Notes under the pieces: generated by a model
What the model saw: the letters and a program-made list of their open reading frames with translations, nothing else
The model's database searches: none
Told to the model about the DNA's origin: nothing
Assembly: GCA_963812915.1 (NCBI GenBank)
Contig: CAWEXB010000012.1
Coordinates: 1-64,000, forward strand
DNA: 64,000 nucleotides
Reading direction: 5' to 3'
From: JACVRW01 sp963812915
Lineage (GTDB): Bacteria; Actinomycetota; Thermoleophilia; Solirubrobacterales; Thermoleophilaceae
In this document: piece by piece, positions 43,950-52,751 of the stretch
Numbering within the stretch: the stretch's first letter is position 1
Layout: each line of letters starts with the position of its first letter
Translations under genes and position numbers: made by a program

Positions 43950-44882
43950 GTGCCGGCGGTGCCCCGGATCGGCGTGGTCGACCTTGGAACGAACTCCACG
44001 CGCCTGCTCGTCGCGGACGTCGAGGACGGCGCCGTCGCCGAGCTCGAGCGGCGGACCGTCGTTACCCGGTTCGGGGAGGGGGTCGATGCGACCGGGCGGC
44101 TGTCCGATGCCGCGATGGGCAGGGTGGACGAGGCGCTGGCGGGCTATCGGGAGGTGATCGGCCGGCTCGGTGTCGAGCGGGTGGTGGCGGTGGCCACGAG
44201 CGCGATGCGTGACGCCGAGAACGGGCCGGCCTACCGCGAGCAGGTGCAGGAGCGGTTCGGCATCGACGCTCGCACCATCTCCGGCGACCGGGAGGCTCGA
44301 CTGACCTTTCTCGGCGCCACCGCCGGGCGAAACGACGACGAGTCCACGATGGTCGTCGACATCGGCGGCGGCAGCACCGAGTACGTGGCGGGCCGGCCGC
44401 GGGAGGACCCGGACTTCTACGTCTCCACGCGCATGGGATCGGTGCGGCACACGGAGCGCTACCTCGCCCACGACCCGCCCGCGCGGGAGGAGGTCGCCGC
44501 TCTCTCCGCCGACGCCGAGCGGATCGTGAAGGAGGAGGTGCCGGCTGAGGTTCGCGAGCCGACCGAGCACGGCATCGCCGTCGCCGGCACCGCCACCACG
44601 CTCGCCGCAATCGACCAAGAGCTCGACCCCTACGACCCGGACCGGGTGCACGGCTACCGGCTCGACCTCGCCTCCTGTCGGCGCATCCTCACGATGCTCG
44701 CCGCGCTGCCGCTCGACCAGCGGCGCCGGGTGACCGGGCTCCATCCGGACCGCGCCCCGAGCATCGTCGCGGGTGCGGCGATCCTGGTGGAGTCGATTCG
44801 TGGCTTCGGACTGGGCGGCGTCGAGATCAGCGAGGCGGACATTCTCCATGGCGCCGCGCTCGCCGCGGAAGACGGAGCGTAA
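43950..44882 (+). CDS. ppx: Ppx/GppA-family exopolyphosphatase/guanosine pentaphosphate phosphatase
   Basis: A 310-residue protein from a GTG at 43950. The ASKHA-type ATPase fold shows PRIGVVDLGTNSTRLLVADV (phosphate 1), ERVVAVATSAMRDAENGPAY, TISGDREARLTFLGATAGRN, TMVVDIGGGSTEYVAGRPRE (phosphate 2) and GIAVAGTATTLAAIDQELDP. It lacks the long C-terminal HD domain of E. coli Ppx, which is normal for actinobacterial short forms. It should hydrolyse polyphosphate or pppGpp. It is the first protein gene to the right of the tRNA, about 90 bases away and divergent from it. Confidence 0.9.
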   Translation: MPAVPRIGVVDLGTNSTRLLVADVEDGAVAELERRTVVTRFGEGVDATGRLSDAAMGRVDEALAGYREVIGRLGVERVVAVATSAMRDAENGPAYREQVQERFGIDARTISGDREARLTFLGATAGRNDDESTMVVDIGGGSTEYVAGRPREDPDFYVSTRMGSVRHTERYLAHDPPAREEVAALSADAERIVKEEVPAEVREPTEHGIAVAGTATTLAAIDQELDPYDPDRVHGYRLDLASCRRILTMLAALPLDQRRRVTGLHPDRAPSIVAGAAILVESIRGFGLGGVEISEADILHGAALAAEDGA

Positions 44883-44950
44883 GGAGGAAACCGGAACGGC
44901 GAGGTCTCGCTCGGGCCCCTTCCGCTCGGGGTCCATCTGGTTTATAGTTG

Positions 44951-45135
44951 GGAGCGCTGGGCGAAGTTGTCGTGCGGCTAACCCGTCGACCTTCACCCGG
45001 TACATAGGTTCGGGCGAAGCCGCATCGTATCGGCGCCTCCCGCCGTCCGAACCGCAAGGCCCTTTCATGGCACGTACCCCTGCCCGTCCTGATAGGGCCG
45101 TTTTTCGGAACCGCCCGCGTGACGCGGGCGGTTTC
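44951..45135 (+). ncRNA. Candidate small RNA or leader with terminator
   Basis: A good -10 box (tttatagt, 44942-44949) is followed by a 185-bp stretch without a gene, containing paired segments such as ggccct and agggcc (45059/45095). It ends in a strong hairpin, accgcccgcg-tga-cgcgggcggt at 45111-45133, then ttt. The hairpin alone could terminate ppx. I do not match the stretch to any known riboswitch or sRNA. The promoter lacks a clear -35. Confidence is high for the hairpin and low for the RNA. Confidence 0.35.
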
Positions 45136-45151
45136 GCGTCTCGACGGAGCT

Positions 45152-46803
45152 TCAGGCCAGGTTCGCCTTCCGTGGGTAGACGACGCTTGGGTCCGTGAGG
45201 ACGTTCACGAGCGCGGGCTGGCCGGAGCTGAACGCCCGCTCTAGCGCGGGGCGGAGGTCCTCGGGCCGCTCCACCAACTCGCCGTGGCCCCCGAGCGTAC
45301 GGACGATCTCGTCGTAGCGACAGCCGGCCTGGAGGTCGGCGGCCACCGAGTAGCCGTAGATGGACTCCATCGGGTGCTTCTCGAGCGCCCAGATGCCGTT
45401 GTTGCCCATCACGCCCACTACCGGAACCCCGTGACGAACGAACGTGTCGAACTCGAGTCCCGAAAAGCCGAACGCCCCGTCGCCAAGGAGCAGGCAGACC
45501 TGCCGCTCCGGCCGTGCGAGCTTGGCCGCAAGCGCGAACCCGGGCCCCGCCCCGAGACAGCCATACGGTCCGGGGTCCATCCAGCAGCCGGGCTCGAAGG
45601 TGTCGATCACCCGGCCGGCGAAGGAGACGAAGTCGCCGCCGTCGCCTATCACGACGGCGTCCCGGTCGAGCACCTGGCCTAGCTCGTGGTACACCCTCAT
45701 GGGGTGGAGCGGGGCGCGGTCGTCGACGAAGTCTTCCTGTTCGGCGGCTCGCTTCTCGTTCTCGATCTCGCGCAGCTCGGCGATCCAGCCGGAGCGCTCG
45801 CGGCCGCCGCCGACGCCGAGCGGAGCGCATCCAGCGTATCCGCGACACCGCCATAGAGCTCGGCCGCGACCGCGCGTGGGTGGGCGCGCGCGGGCCGCGC
45901 GGAGTCGATGGCGACGATCTGGGTCTCGTCCCCGAACGAGGCGCCGAACCCGAGCCGGAAGTCCATCGGCACGCCGACCACGAGCGCGACGTCGGCGCTC
46001 TTCAAGGCGGCCCCTCGCGCGCGCGAGAAGAACATCGGATGGTCGGCCGGCACGCATCCGCGTGCCAGGCCGTTGAGGAACACGGGGATCTGAAGCTCCC
46101 CGCACAAGCTCCGGACCGCCTGCTCGCCGTGAGCCCAGTAGAGCCCGGTGCCGGCCATCACGACGGGCTTCGATGCTGCGCGGAGCAGCTCGGCGGCGCG
46201 GTCGAGCTCGCCGCCGTCGGCTGTCGGCACCGGCACGGGCTCGGCCGCGGGCAGATCGGCCTCCACATCCGATTCCATGAAGACCTGATCCAACGGGAAG
46301 TCCAGGAAGGTCGGGCCGGTCGGGGCCTCGAGGCAGACCCGGAGGGCGTCGTCGACGAGGCCGGGGATGTCTGCGGTCGTGGCCGCGGTGCGCGCCAGCT
46401 TCGTGACGGGGGCGACGAAGGGCACGTGATCGATCTCCTGGAGCGATCCCATCCCCCAGCGGGCAGCCGGAGCGCGGCCCCCGAGCGCGAGCATCGGCGA
46501 CCCGTTCTGGAGGGCCGACGCCAGTGCGCTCATTCCATTCGTCACGCCCGGCCCCGCGGTCAGCGCGCACACTCCCGGCTCGCGGGTGGCCTTCGCCCAG
46601 CCCTCGGCCGCAAACGCCGCCGACTGCTCGTGGCGGGTGTCGACGATGTCGATGCCCTCCTCGCGGCAGCCGTCGTAGATCGACCACAGGTGGCCGCCCG
46701 AGAGCGTGAACAGCTTCGACACGCCGTGCGCCTTCAGGCGCTTCGCGACGAGACGGCCACCGTGAAGGGCGGTCCGGTGCGGTGTCTGGGCCTCGGTCGA
46801 CAC
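45152..46803 (-). CDS. Thiamine-diphosphate-dependent enzyme, acetolactate-synthase-like (one frameshift)
   Basis: The N-terminal part from 46803 has LFTLSGGHLWSIYDGCREEG, DTRHEQSAAFAAEGWAKATR with the catalytic Glu, CALTAGPGVTNGMSALASAL and PTFLDFPLDQVF. A shift near 45810 leads to GWIAELREIENEKRAAEQED and the C-terminal domain: VVIGDGGDFVSFAGRVIDTF, the cofactor motif LLLGDGAFGFSGLEFDTFVR with VVGVMGNNGIWALEKHPMES, and a stop at 45152. Length near 550 is normal. The split PYR and PP domains resemble 2-hydroxyacyl-CoA lyase or acetolactate synthase large subunits; no regulatory subunit is near. The single break in a conserved core-genome gene is probably an error. Confidence 0.8.
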
Positions 46804-46848
46804 GGCGGGCTCGCGAGCCTACTCGATTGGGTATAAGGCCGTACTCCG

Positions 46849-47727
46849 ATGGAGGGAAGCCTCGACGGCGACTTCGATGGAACCTTTCCCTTCAAGCCGC
46901 GTTACCTGCGTGCCGACGCCGTTCGCCTCCACTACGTGGACGAGGGTCCGCGAGACGGACGGCCGCTGTTCTTCGCACATGGCAATCCAACGTGGAGCTA
47001 CCTGTGGCGACGCCAGATCGCCGACCTCTCGGAGCGCGGCCATCGCTGCGTGGCCATCGACCACATGGGCTTCGGCCGCTCCGACAAGCCACCGCACCTG
47101 GCCGTCTACTCGTTGCAGACGCACGTCGACAACGCACTCGCACTGGTCGATGCCCTCGATCTCCGCGACGTCGTGCTCGTCGCGCACGACTGGGGCGGAC
47201 CGATCGGGCTGGGGGCCCTGCTCGAACGTCGGGACCGGCTGCGCGCGCTGGTCCTCATGAACACCTGGGCCTGGGAGCTGCCGAGCTTCCTGCCGCCGTT
47301 CCTTCGCGAGTTCAGGACCGAGGGCCTCGGCGAGATCCTTGCTCTCGGCGGCAATCTGTTCGTCGAGTCGATCCCCGGCGGGATGGCGCAGCGCGACATA
47401 GACCCCGTGATGATGGAGGCCTACCGCGCCCCCTTCCCGGACTACTGGTCGCGGGCCGGGATCCTCGCATTCCAGCGCGAGATTCCGCTCACTGAACGGG
47501 ACCGAAGCGCCCCGCTAATGGGTTCGATCCACGAGCGGCTGACCGACCTCGAAGTGCCCGTGCTTCTGGTGTGGGGCCTGCGCGACCGGGTGTTCCAGCC
47601 GGTCTTCCTGGACCAGTGGCGCGAGCTCTTTCCCGCGGCGCGCACCGTCGAGCTCGAGGATGCGGGTCACTTCCTCGTGGAGGACCGCCCGGAGGCGGTG
47701 ACCGAGGCCATCGCGACCATCGCCTAG
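46849..47727 (+). CDS. Haloalkane-dehalogenase-like alpha/beta hydrolase
   Basis: A 292-residue protein with KPRYLRADAVRLHYVDEGPR, the oxyanion FFAHGNPTWSYLWRRQIADL, the nucleophile elbow VVLVAHDWGGPIGLGALLER (Asp in HDWGG), LVLMNTWAWELPSFLPPFLR, VLLVWGLRDRVFQP (second acid) and VELEDAGHFLVEDRPEAVTE (His). HGNPTWSYLWR and an Asp nucleophile in HDWGG are typical of haloalkane dehalogenases, whose second halide-stabilising Asn or Trp may be the Asn of HGNP. The substrate remains open, since epoxide hydrolases share this pattern. It is divergent from the TPP enzyme, 45 bases away. Confidence 0.85.
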   Translation: MEGSLDGDFDGTFPFKPRYLRADAVRLHYVDEGPRDGRPLFFAHGNPTWSYLWRRQIADLSERGHRCVAIDHMGFGRSDKPPHLAVYSLQTHVDNALALVDALDLRDVVLVAHDWGGPIGLGALLERRDRLRALVLMNTWAWELPSFLPPFLREFRTEGLGEILALGGNLFVESIPGGMAQRDIDPVMMEAYRAPFPDYWSRAGILAFQREIPLTERDRSAPLMGSIHERLTDLEVPVLLVWGLRDRVFQPVFLDQWRELFPAARTVELEDAGHFLVEDRPEAVTEAIATIA

Positions 47728-47756
47728 CTGCTTCGTCCGGCTGTCGACTCTCGCAA

Positions 47757-50144
47757 CTAAGGGGTCGACGCGCGACGCGACGCGGCCTCGATGCTGTCCA
47801 CGTCGCGCGGTAGCACTTCCACTCGCGGGGTGTCGCCGAAGACCACGTCGAGGATCGCGGCGCCGGAGGTGCCGGCGAGCACTCGCGCGCTCTCGACGGC
47901 CGCGTCGGCGTCGGCCCGCGAGACGCCGCAGGATGCGAGGAACCGCTGCGCGATCGGACCCTCGAGCTCACGGGCGCTGAGCTCCAACTGCTCGGTCCGG
48001 GGCCGCGGGACGGTCAGAGCGCCGTCCGCCGGAGAAACGACCACTGCGGCGATGTCGTCCGAGAGGACCCGGGACTCATTCGACACCTGCTGGATGAGCT
48101 CGCGCGCAGTGGCATGGTCGCCGAGCTCGCGGAGCAGGTCCTCGAGCCGCCCGCGACCGAGGACGCCGCCGGCCACGCGGGCATCCATCAGGCCGTCGGT
48201 GAAGAGGCACGCGACCGCGCCGGGCACCAGTGGCACCGTCGTCTGTCTCAAGCCCGTTGGAACCCCGACCCCGATCGGCGGTGAGGAGCCCGCCGTCACG
48301 GGATCGTGGGTTTCCGGGCCGACGACGATCGGCGCCGGGTGCCCGGCGGTCGCGTACGTCAGCGAGCCCGTCTCCGGATCGTGCACAGCGAGCAGCACGG
48401 TGGCGAAGTCGCCGCCGAGGTTCTCGTCGATCACGCGTCCGGCTACCTGGAGGGCCGCGCGCGGCTCGAGGCCTGCCTCGAGGTATGCGCGCAGCGTGTA
48501 GCGCATGAAGGCTGTGCGGGCGAGCGCCCCGCGGCCGTGGCCCGAGACGTCGCCGAGGATGAAACCGACGCTTCCCGCCGCCAAGGGCAGCACGTCGTAG
48601 AAGTCGCCGCCCGCTCCGGGGCCGTCGGCCGGCCGGTAGGCGACCGACGTGCGCAGCGAGCCCAGCTTGTCCGGCACGGGCGGCAGAAGCGCGCTCTGGA
48701 GCAGGCCGACCTCCTGGAGCAGCTCGCGACGCTGACGTCCGAGCGAGCGCGCCCGCATGGCCGCCAGGAAGTAGCCGACGGCGAGCATGACCGACAGGGC
48801 CCCGAGAGCGGCGAGGGCGTACTTGAGCGCGTCGGGGACGTCGTTCACGACCTCCAGCGGCCTGCGGACGATCGAGGCCGCGCCCTGGCCCGGCTCGTCG
48901 TCGGTAACCCGCTCATCGCCCCGGTTCGCGCTGCCGTCGCCGCCGCCCTGGGACAGTCCGATGGGGTCGCTGAACGCATCGGCGTCGGCCGCCGGTGCGG
49001 GCACGAACCCTTCTGCGACGTCGGTGCCGCTGCCGGTGCCCGTGCCGGCTCCGGGCGTCGTGCCGGGCCTCGTGCCGACCGAGCCGCCAGTGCCGCCAGT
49101 GCCGCCGGGGCCGTCGCTGCCGCCGCTGCCGCCGGGGAGCCGCCGCCGTGCCGCAGCTGCCGTCGCTGCCGGCCTTGCCGTCCCGGTCCCGGTGGCCCGG
49201 CCGGTCGGTCGGCGACGGCGCCGCCGGCACGGCGGAACGGGGGCCGCCGGGGATGCACTGTCCGTGGGCAGCACGACGGAGACGGGCGGCGCGGGCTTGC
49301 GTCGGCGCGATCGAAAGGGCGCCAAGGAAGGTCGGCGCGGCACCGTCCAGGGTCGCCGTCTCCTCGCCGCCGCCGAAGGCCGCCGATCAGATTCGGACGC
49401 CGCCGCGTGGCGGGGCCTTGTCCGCGCGCCCAACCGTTGCCAGGGCCCTCTCCGCGATCCCAGCGAGCAGGCCCTTCGCCTCGTTCTGACTCCGCCGCGG
49501 ACTCCTCGTCCTCTTCCGACTCGGCGCGTTCGAGCTCCCCGCGCTGGGGCTCTTCGCCGATGGGCGCCTCGCCGCGGATTCTCCGGCCGGGCGCCTCGCT
49601 GTCTTCCTCGGATTCGTCGCCTGACCGCGAGTCCTCGGCTGGCTCCTGAGCGCGGGCATCACGCTCGGCAGGCGGCCCGTCTCCCGACTCCTCCGCGCGT
49701 TCCGTCTCGGGCGGCTGCCGCTCGGCGGGTGGGATCGAGGGCTCGGACGCGGCCGCCGCCGGCTCGGACGCGGACGCGGCCGCCGGCGCGGGCTCGGGCG
49801 CGGCCGCCGGCTCGGGCTCGGACGCGGCCGCCGGCTCCGGCTGCGGGCGCGGCCGCCGGCTCCGGCGCGGGCGCGGCCGCCGGCTCGGGCGCGGCCGCCG
49901 GCTCGGGCGCCGGCGCCGCCGCCGGCTCCGCGGCGACCTCCGCACCCAACACGGGCTCCGGCGCCAGGGCCGGATCGGCGCCCTGTGCCGGGGCCCCGGT
50001 CTGGGTGGCGTCCGCCTTCGCGAGCGGTCCGACCGCCGTCGCCGCGATCAGCATGAGCGCGAGCGTGGAAAAGACCGCCATGCCTGCGAGCACGCGGACG
50101 CCCACCGCCCGCGTCTCGCGACGCAGGGAGTTGAAGGGGGACAC
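47757..50144 (-). CDS. Membrane-anchored SpoIIE-type PP2C phosphatase with long low-complexity ectodomain (several frameshifts)
   Basis: From 50144 the protein starts MSPFNSLRRETRAVGVRVLA with a transmembrane/signal helix (VRVLAGMAVFSTLALMLIAA). Then comes an Ala/Pro/Glu repeat region, an acidic stretch (ERAEESGDGPPAERDARAQE; RGELERAESEEDEESAAESE) and a Gly-rich linker (GTGTGSGTDVAEGF). A second transmembrane helix is LKYALAALGALSVMLAVGYF. The C-terminal 300 residues are intact PP2C/SpoIIE: YRPADGPGAGGDFYDVLPLA, GFILGDVSGHGRGALARTAF, VLLAVHDPETGSLTYATAGH and CLFTDGLMDARVAGG. At least three frame changes occur between 49250 and 49930. It likely dephosphorylates an anti-sigma antagonist in response to envelope state. 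Confidence 0.75.
49741..49932. repeat. Imperfect tandem repeat, Ala/Pro/Glu-coding
   Basis: Repeats of the unit gcggccgccggctcgggc, about 18-24 bp, encode AAPEPAAAPEPA-type stretches in the phosphatase ectodomain. Frame changes in this gene fall within or near the repeat, where reads are difficult to place. Confidence 0.7.
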
Positions 50145-50377
50145 GCTTCTTACCTCGGCAGGTTCACGCGTTCGCTTTAGGCGCGCGCGAACCAGGCATC
50201 GAGCATTGGGCCAAGTTGAATGACGGCGTGCATCCGGCGATCAATCCCGCGTTCGCGGAGCAGGCATCGCATTTCGTGCGTGACCGCTACCACATGCCCA
50301 GTATGCATTCGAAACTGCGACAGCGCGAACATTTCGCGCCCAACCGACGCCCTTGCGCTACCGAGCCTGCCGCGCCT

Positions 50378-50653
50378 TCATTCCGGCTTCGGCTTCTTCT
50401 CCCCCGGCCACTTGCCGGTGGTGCGATAGAAGGCGCGCCGGCTGTAGTGATCCGAGACCTCCTTGATCAGCCGGAAGATCGCGCCCTGGAGCACCGCGGC
50501 GAGTGCGAGCTTCGTCCAGGCGATGTCCCGGTCCTTCGAGTCGGGCGGCGCCTCCTCGTCGAACAGCGCCCAGATCCGGTCGAAGGCCTTTCGCGCCAGG
50601 GCGCCGGCGACCAGACCGCCCAGGATGCTTATCGGGATGAAGAGGATCCTCAC
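50378..50653 (-). CDS. DUF4235 membrane protein
   Basis: The start is a GTG at 50653; the open frame upstream runs through the tRNA-Leu gene and is not coding. The 91-residue product begins VRILFIPISILGGLVAGALA (one helix) and has FDRIWALFDEEAPPDSKDRD, then TKLALAAVLQGAIFRLIKEV (second helix) and RRAFYRTTGKWPGEKKPKPE. That is the DUF4235 pattern. The function is unknown. It lies 25 bases after the tRNA-Leu on the same strand and could share its transcript. Confidence 0.75.
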   Translation of the reverse strand: MRILFIPISILGGLVAGALARKAFDRIWALFDEEAPPDSKDRDIAWTKLALAAVLQGAIFRLIKEVSDHYSRRAFYRTTGKWPGEKKPKPE

Positions 50654-50678
50654 TCGAGGGGTGTATACCCGACTGCGA

Positions 50679-50763
50679 TGCCCGGGGTGGGATTCGAACC
50701 CACAACGCTCTTGCGAGCAGCGTGGTTTAAGCACGCGGGCTATGCCATTTCGCCTACCCGGGC
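50679..50763 (-). tRNA. tRNA-Leu (TAA anticodon)
   Basis: An 85-nt class II tRNA. The acceptor gcccggg pairs with cccgggc, the D arm is followed by an anticodon arm gcgtgcttaaaccacgc with TAA, and a long variable arm (tgctcgcaagagcg) identifies Leu. The T arm is gtgggttcgaatcccac. CCA is not encoded. No integrated element is seen at this tRNA. Confidence 0.94.
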
Positions 50764-50794
50764 CCGCCAAGTGTAGGACCGCGCAACTTTCCCC

Positions 50795-52354
50795 TTGCTA
50801 CGGTGTCAGCGGGTCGGAGGCCATCGCTACGGCCTTTTCCACGTGGAAGCATCCGCTCTTCAACAGACGGCGCGGTTGCCGGCGCTGGCAGGGCGATCGC
50901 CGCTCTTGCGCCTCCAGGGCGACGAGAAGCTGATCGCTCTCGTCCGGCGCGGGCATCACGGCGCGTTCGAGGCGCTCGTTCAGCGCTACCAGCCGCGGCT
51001 GCTGGCGTTCTGCCGCCACATGCTGGGGTCCCAGGAGGATGCGGAGGACGTGCTCCAGGAGGTCTTCGCGGCGTCGTTCAACGCGATCTGCGCCGACGAC
51101 CGACCGATCAACGCGCGGCCGTGGCTCTACCGGATCGCGCGCAACCGCTGCCTGAATCACTTGCGCCGTCCCCAGGCGGCCGGCCAGGACTCGATGGACG
51201 TCTTCGAGCGTGACGGGGGCATCACCACGGCCGACACCGTTCACAGGCGCGAGGAGTTCCGGCACATCGTGGCCGACGTGCAGGAGCTGCCGGAGACCCA
51301 GCGCACAGCCCTGCTGCTGAGAGAGATCGACGCCCTCTCGTACGACCAGATCGCCGAGGCGATGGACACGACGGTCCCGAGCGTGAAGTCCCTTCTGGTA
51401 CGCGCGCGAGTCTCGCTCGCCGAGGCGTCGGAGGCGCGGCTGCTGACGTGCGAGGAGGTGCGGCTCGAGCTGGGGCAGGTGGCCGAGGGAATCGCGAAGA
51501 GCTCGGCTCCGGTCCGCCGCCACCTGAAGGCCTGCGACCGCTGCCGGACCTTCCGAGTCGAGCTCCGCCACACGAGCAGGGCGCTGGCAGCGATCTACCC
51601 GATCGGCCCCTTGATCTTCCTGAAGAAGCTGTGGATCGCGAAGCTCGGTGCCAGCGGGGCCGCGAGCGCGGCGGCCTCGTCGGGCGGCGGCGCCGCGGCC
51701 GGCGCCGGAGCGGCCGGCGCCGGAGCGGCAGGAGCCGGAGCTGCCGGAGCCGCAGCCACGGCCGGCGGCATCACCGCCGGCGGCGCGGTCTCGGCGGGCG
51801 TCTCGACCATCGCCTCCAAGGCCGCCGCCGGCATGGCCGCGGCCGCGATCGTCACCGCCGGAGCGGTCGAGGTCAAGCACGCCGCCAGCGAGCGCCCGCC
51901 CGTCGCTCCCGCCACAACTCAGGTCGCGGTGGCCCCCCCGCCGGCCGCTCCCGTGGCCGCGCCGGCCCCCGCTCCGGCGAAGCCGCTCCAGCAGCCGGCC
52001 CCGCGGGAGCCGAAGCCCGAGCCGGGAAAGACGGCCTCCGCGCCCGCCAAGGTGAAGCCGATAGGCGCCGCCCCGGAGCCGGCCGTGTCCGAGATCCCCG
52101 CTGGGCCTCCGTCCTCAACCCACCCGGCGCACGCGCCAAACCAGGAGGAGAGCTCTACGGTCACCCTCCCGCCGCGCGAAGAGATCGAGGCGATCCCGGC
52201 CCCGCCGCCCGGCGAGCCCGCCCAGCCGACCGCACAGCCCGCGCCCGGTGCGATACCGGCACCGGCCCCGACGCCCCCGCCCGCCCCAGCCGCGGGCGAG
52301 CCCGTACCAGCCACACCCGTCCCACCGCCTCCCCCGCCCGCGCCCGGCCTTTAG
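50795..52354 (+). CDS. ECF sigma factor with zinc-finger-like segment and long Ala/Pro C-terminal extension
   Basis: A 519-residue frame; the natural start may be a GTG at 50843, since LPALAGRSPLLRLQGDEKLI begins the conserved part. Sigma2 has FEALVQRYQPRLLAFCRHML and GSQEDAEDVLQEVFAASFNA. Sigma4 has LPETQRTALLLREIDALSYD and QIAEAMDTTVPSVKSLLVRA. A region resembling an anti-sigma zinc finger follows (RRHLKACDRCRTFR), then a hydrophobic stretch (GMAAAAIVTAGAVEV) and about 150 residues of Ala/Pro/Glu-rich tail. This looks like a sigma factor with a built-in regulatory, possibly membrane-linked, tail. Related actinobacteria carry similar fusions. It is intact. Confidence 0.82.
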   Translation: MLRCQRVGGHRYGLFHVEASALQQTARLPALAGRSPLLRLQGDEKLIALVRRGHHGAFEALVQRYQPRLLAFCRHMLGSQEDAEDVLQEVFAASFNAICADDRPINARPWLYRIARNRCLNHLRRPQAAGQDSMDVFERDGGITTADTVHRREEFRHIVADVQELPETQRTALLLREIDALSYDQIAEAMDTTVPSVKSLLVRARVSLAEASEARLLTCEEVRLELGQVAEGIAKSSAPVRRHLKACDRCRTFRVELRHTSRALAAIYPIGPLIFLKKLWIAKLGASGAASAAASSGGGAAAGAGAAGAGAAGAGAAGAAATAGGITAGGAVSAGVSTIASKAAAGMAAAAIVTAGAVEVKHAASERPPVAPATTQVAVAPPPAAPVAAPAPAPAKPLQQPAPREPKPEPGKTASAPAKVKPIGAAPEPAVSEIPAGPPSSTHPAHAPNQEESSTVTLPPREEIEAIPAPPPGEPAQPTAQPAPGAIPAPAPTPPPAPAAGEPVPATPVPPPPPPAPGL

Positions 52355-52391
52355 CCTCGAGCGCGTTCGGGGCCGGTAGCCTGGCTCCGCG

Positions 52392-52727
52392 ATGGAAGAG
52401 GCCAGCTTCGACGACTTCCTGAAGATCGACATGCGGGTGGGCCGCGTGATCCGGGCGGAGGAGTTCCCGGAGGCACGCAAGCCGGCCTGGAAGATCTGGA
52501 TCGACTTTGGACCCGAGGTGGGCGAGAAGCGCGCGTCGGCACAGATCACGAACTATTCGCGCGAGGAGCTGGAGGGGCGGCTGGTCGTCGCCGTGGTCAA
52601 CTTCTCGCCGCGCCAGATCGGGCCGTTCGTCTCGGAGGTGCTCGTGCTCGGCGCGCCCGACGAGGAGGGTCGCGTCATCCTGCTGCACCCCGACGCCGAG
52701 GTCCCGCTCGGAAGGCGGATCTCCTGA
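52392..52727 (+). CDS. csaA: CsaA-like tRNA-binding domain protein
   Basis: A 111-residue protein made of one OB-fold tRNA-binding (EMAP/Trbp111) domain. FDDFLKIDMRVGRVIRAEEF, PEARKPAWKIWIDFGPEVGE, KRASAQITNYSREELEGRLV, VAVVNFSPRQIGPFVSEVLV and VILLHPDAEVPLGRRIS match CsaA along the whole length. CsaA is described as a secretion-related chaperone, and the fold binds tRNA-like structures. It follows the sigma gene by 38 bases on the same strand. Confidence 0.85.
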   Translation: MEEASFDDFLKIDMRVGRVIRAEEFPEARKPAWKIWIDFGPEVGEKRASAQITNYSREELEGRLVVAVVNFSPRQIGPFVSEVLVLGAPDEEGRVILLHPDAEVPLGRRIS

Positions 52728-52751
52728 GCGCTCCGGCGCGAGCGGCCCTGA

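Noticed and set aside
49741..49932. Regular short repeats that could suggest a CRISPR array
   Set aside because: Units are 18-24 bp with no spacers, encode Ala/Pro/Glu in a protein frame, and there are no cas genes.
50679..50763. tRNA-Leu as a second integration site
   Set aside because: No copy of its 3' end or integrase was found nearby, and both neighbours look like core genes.
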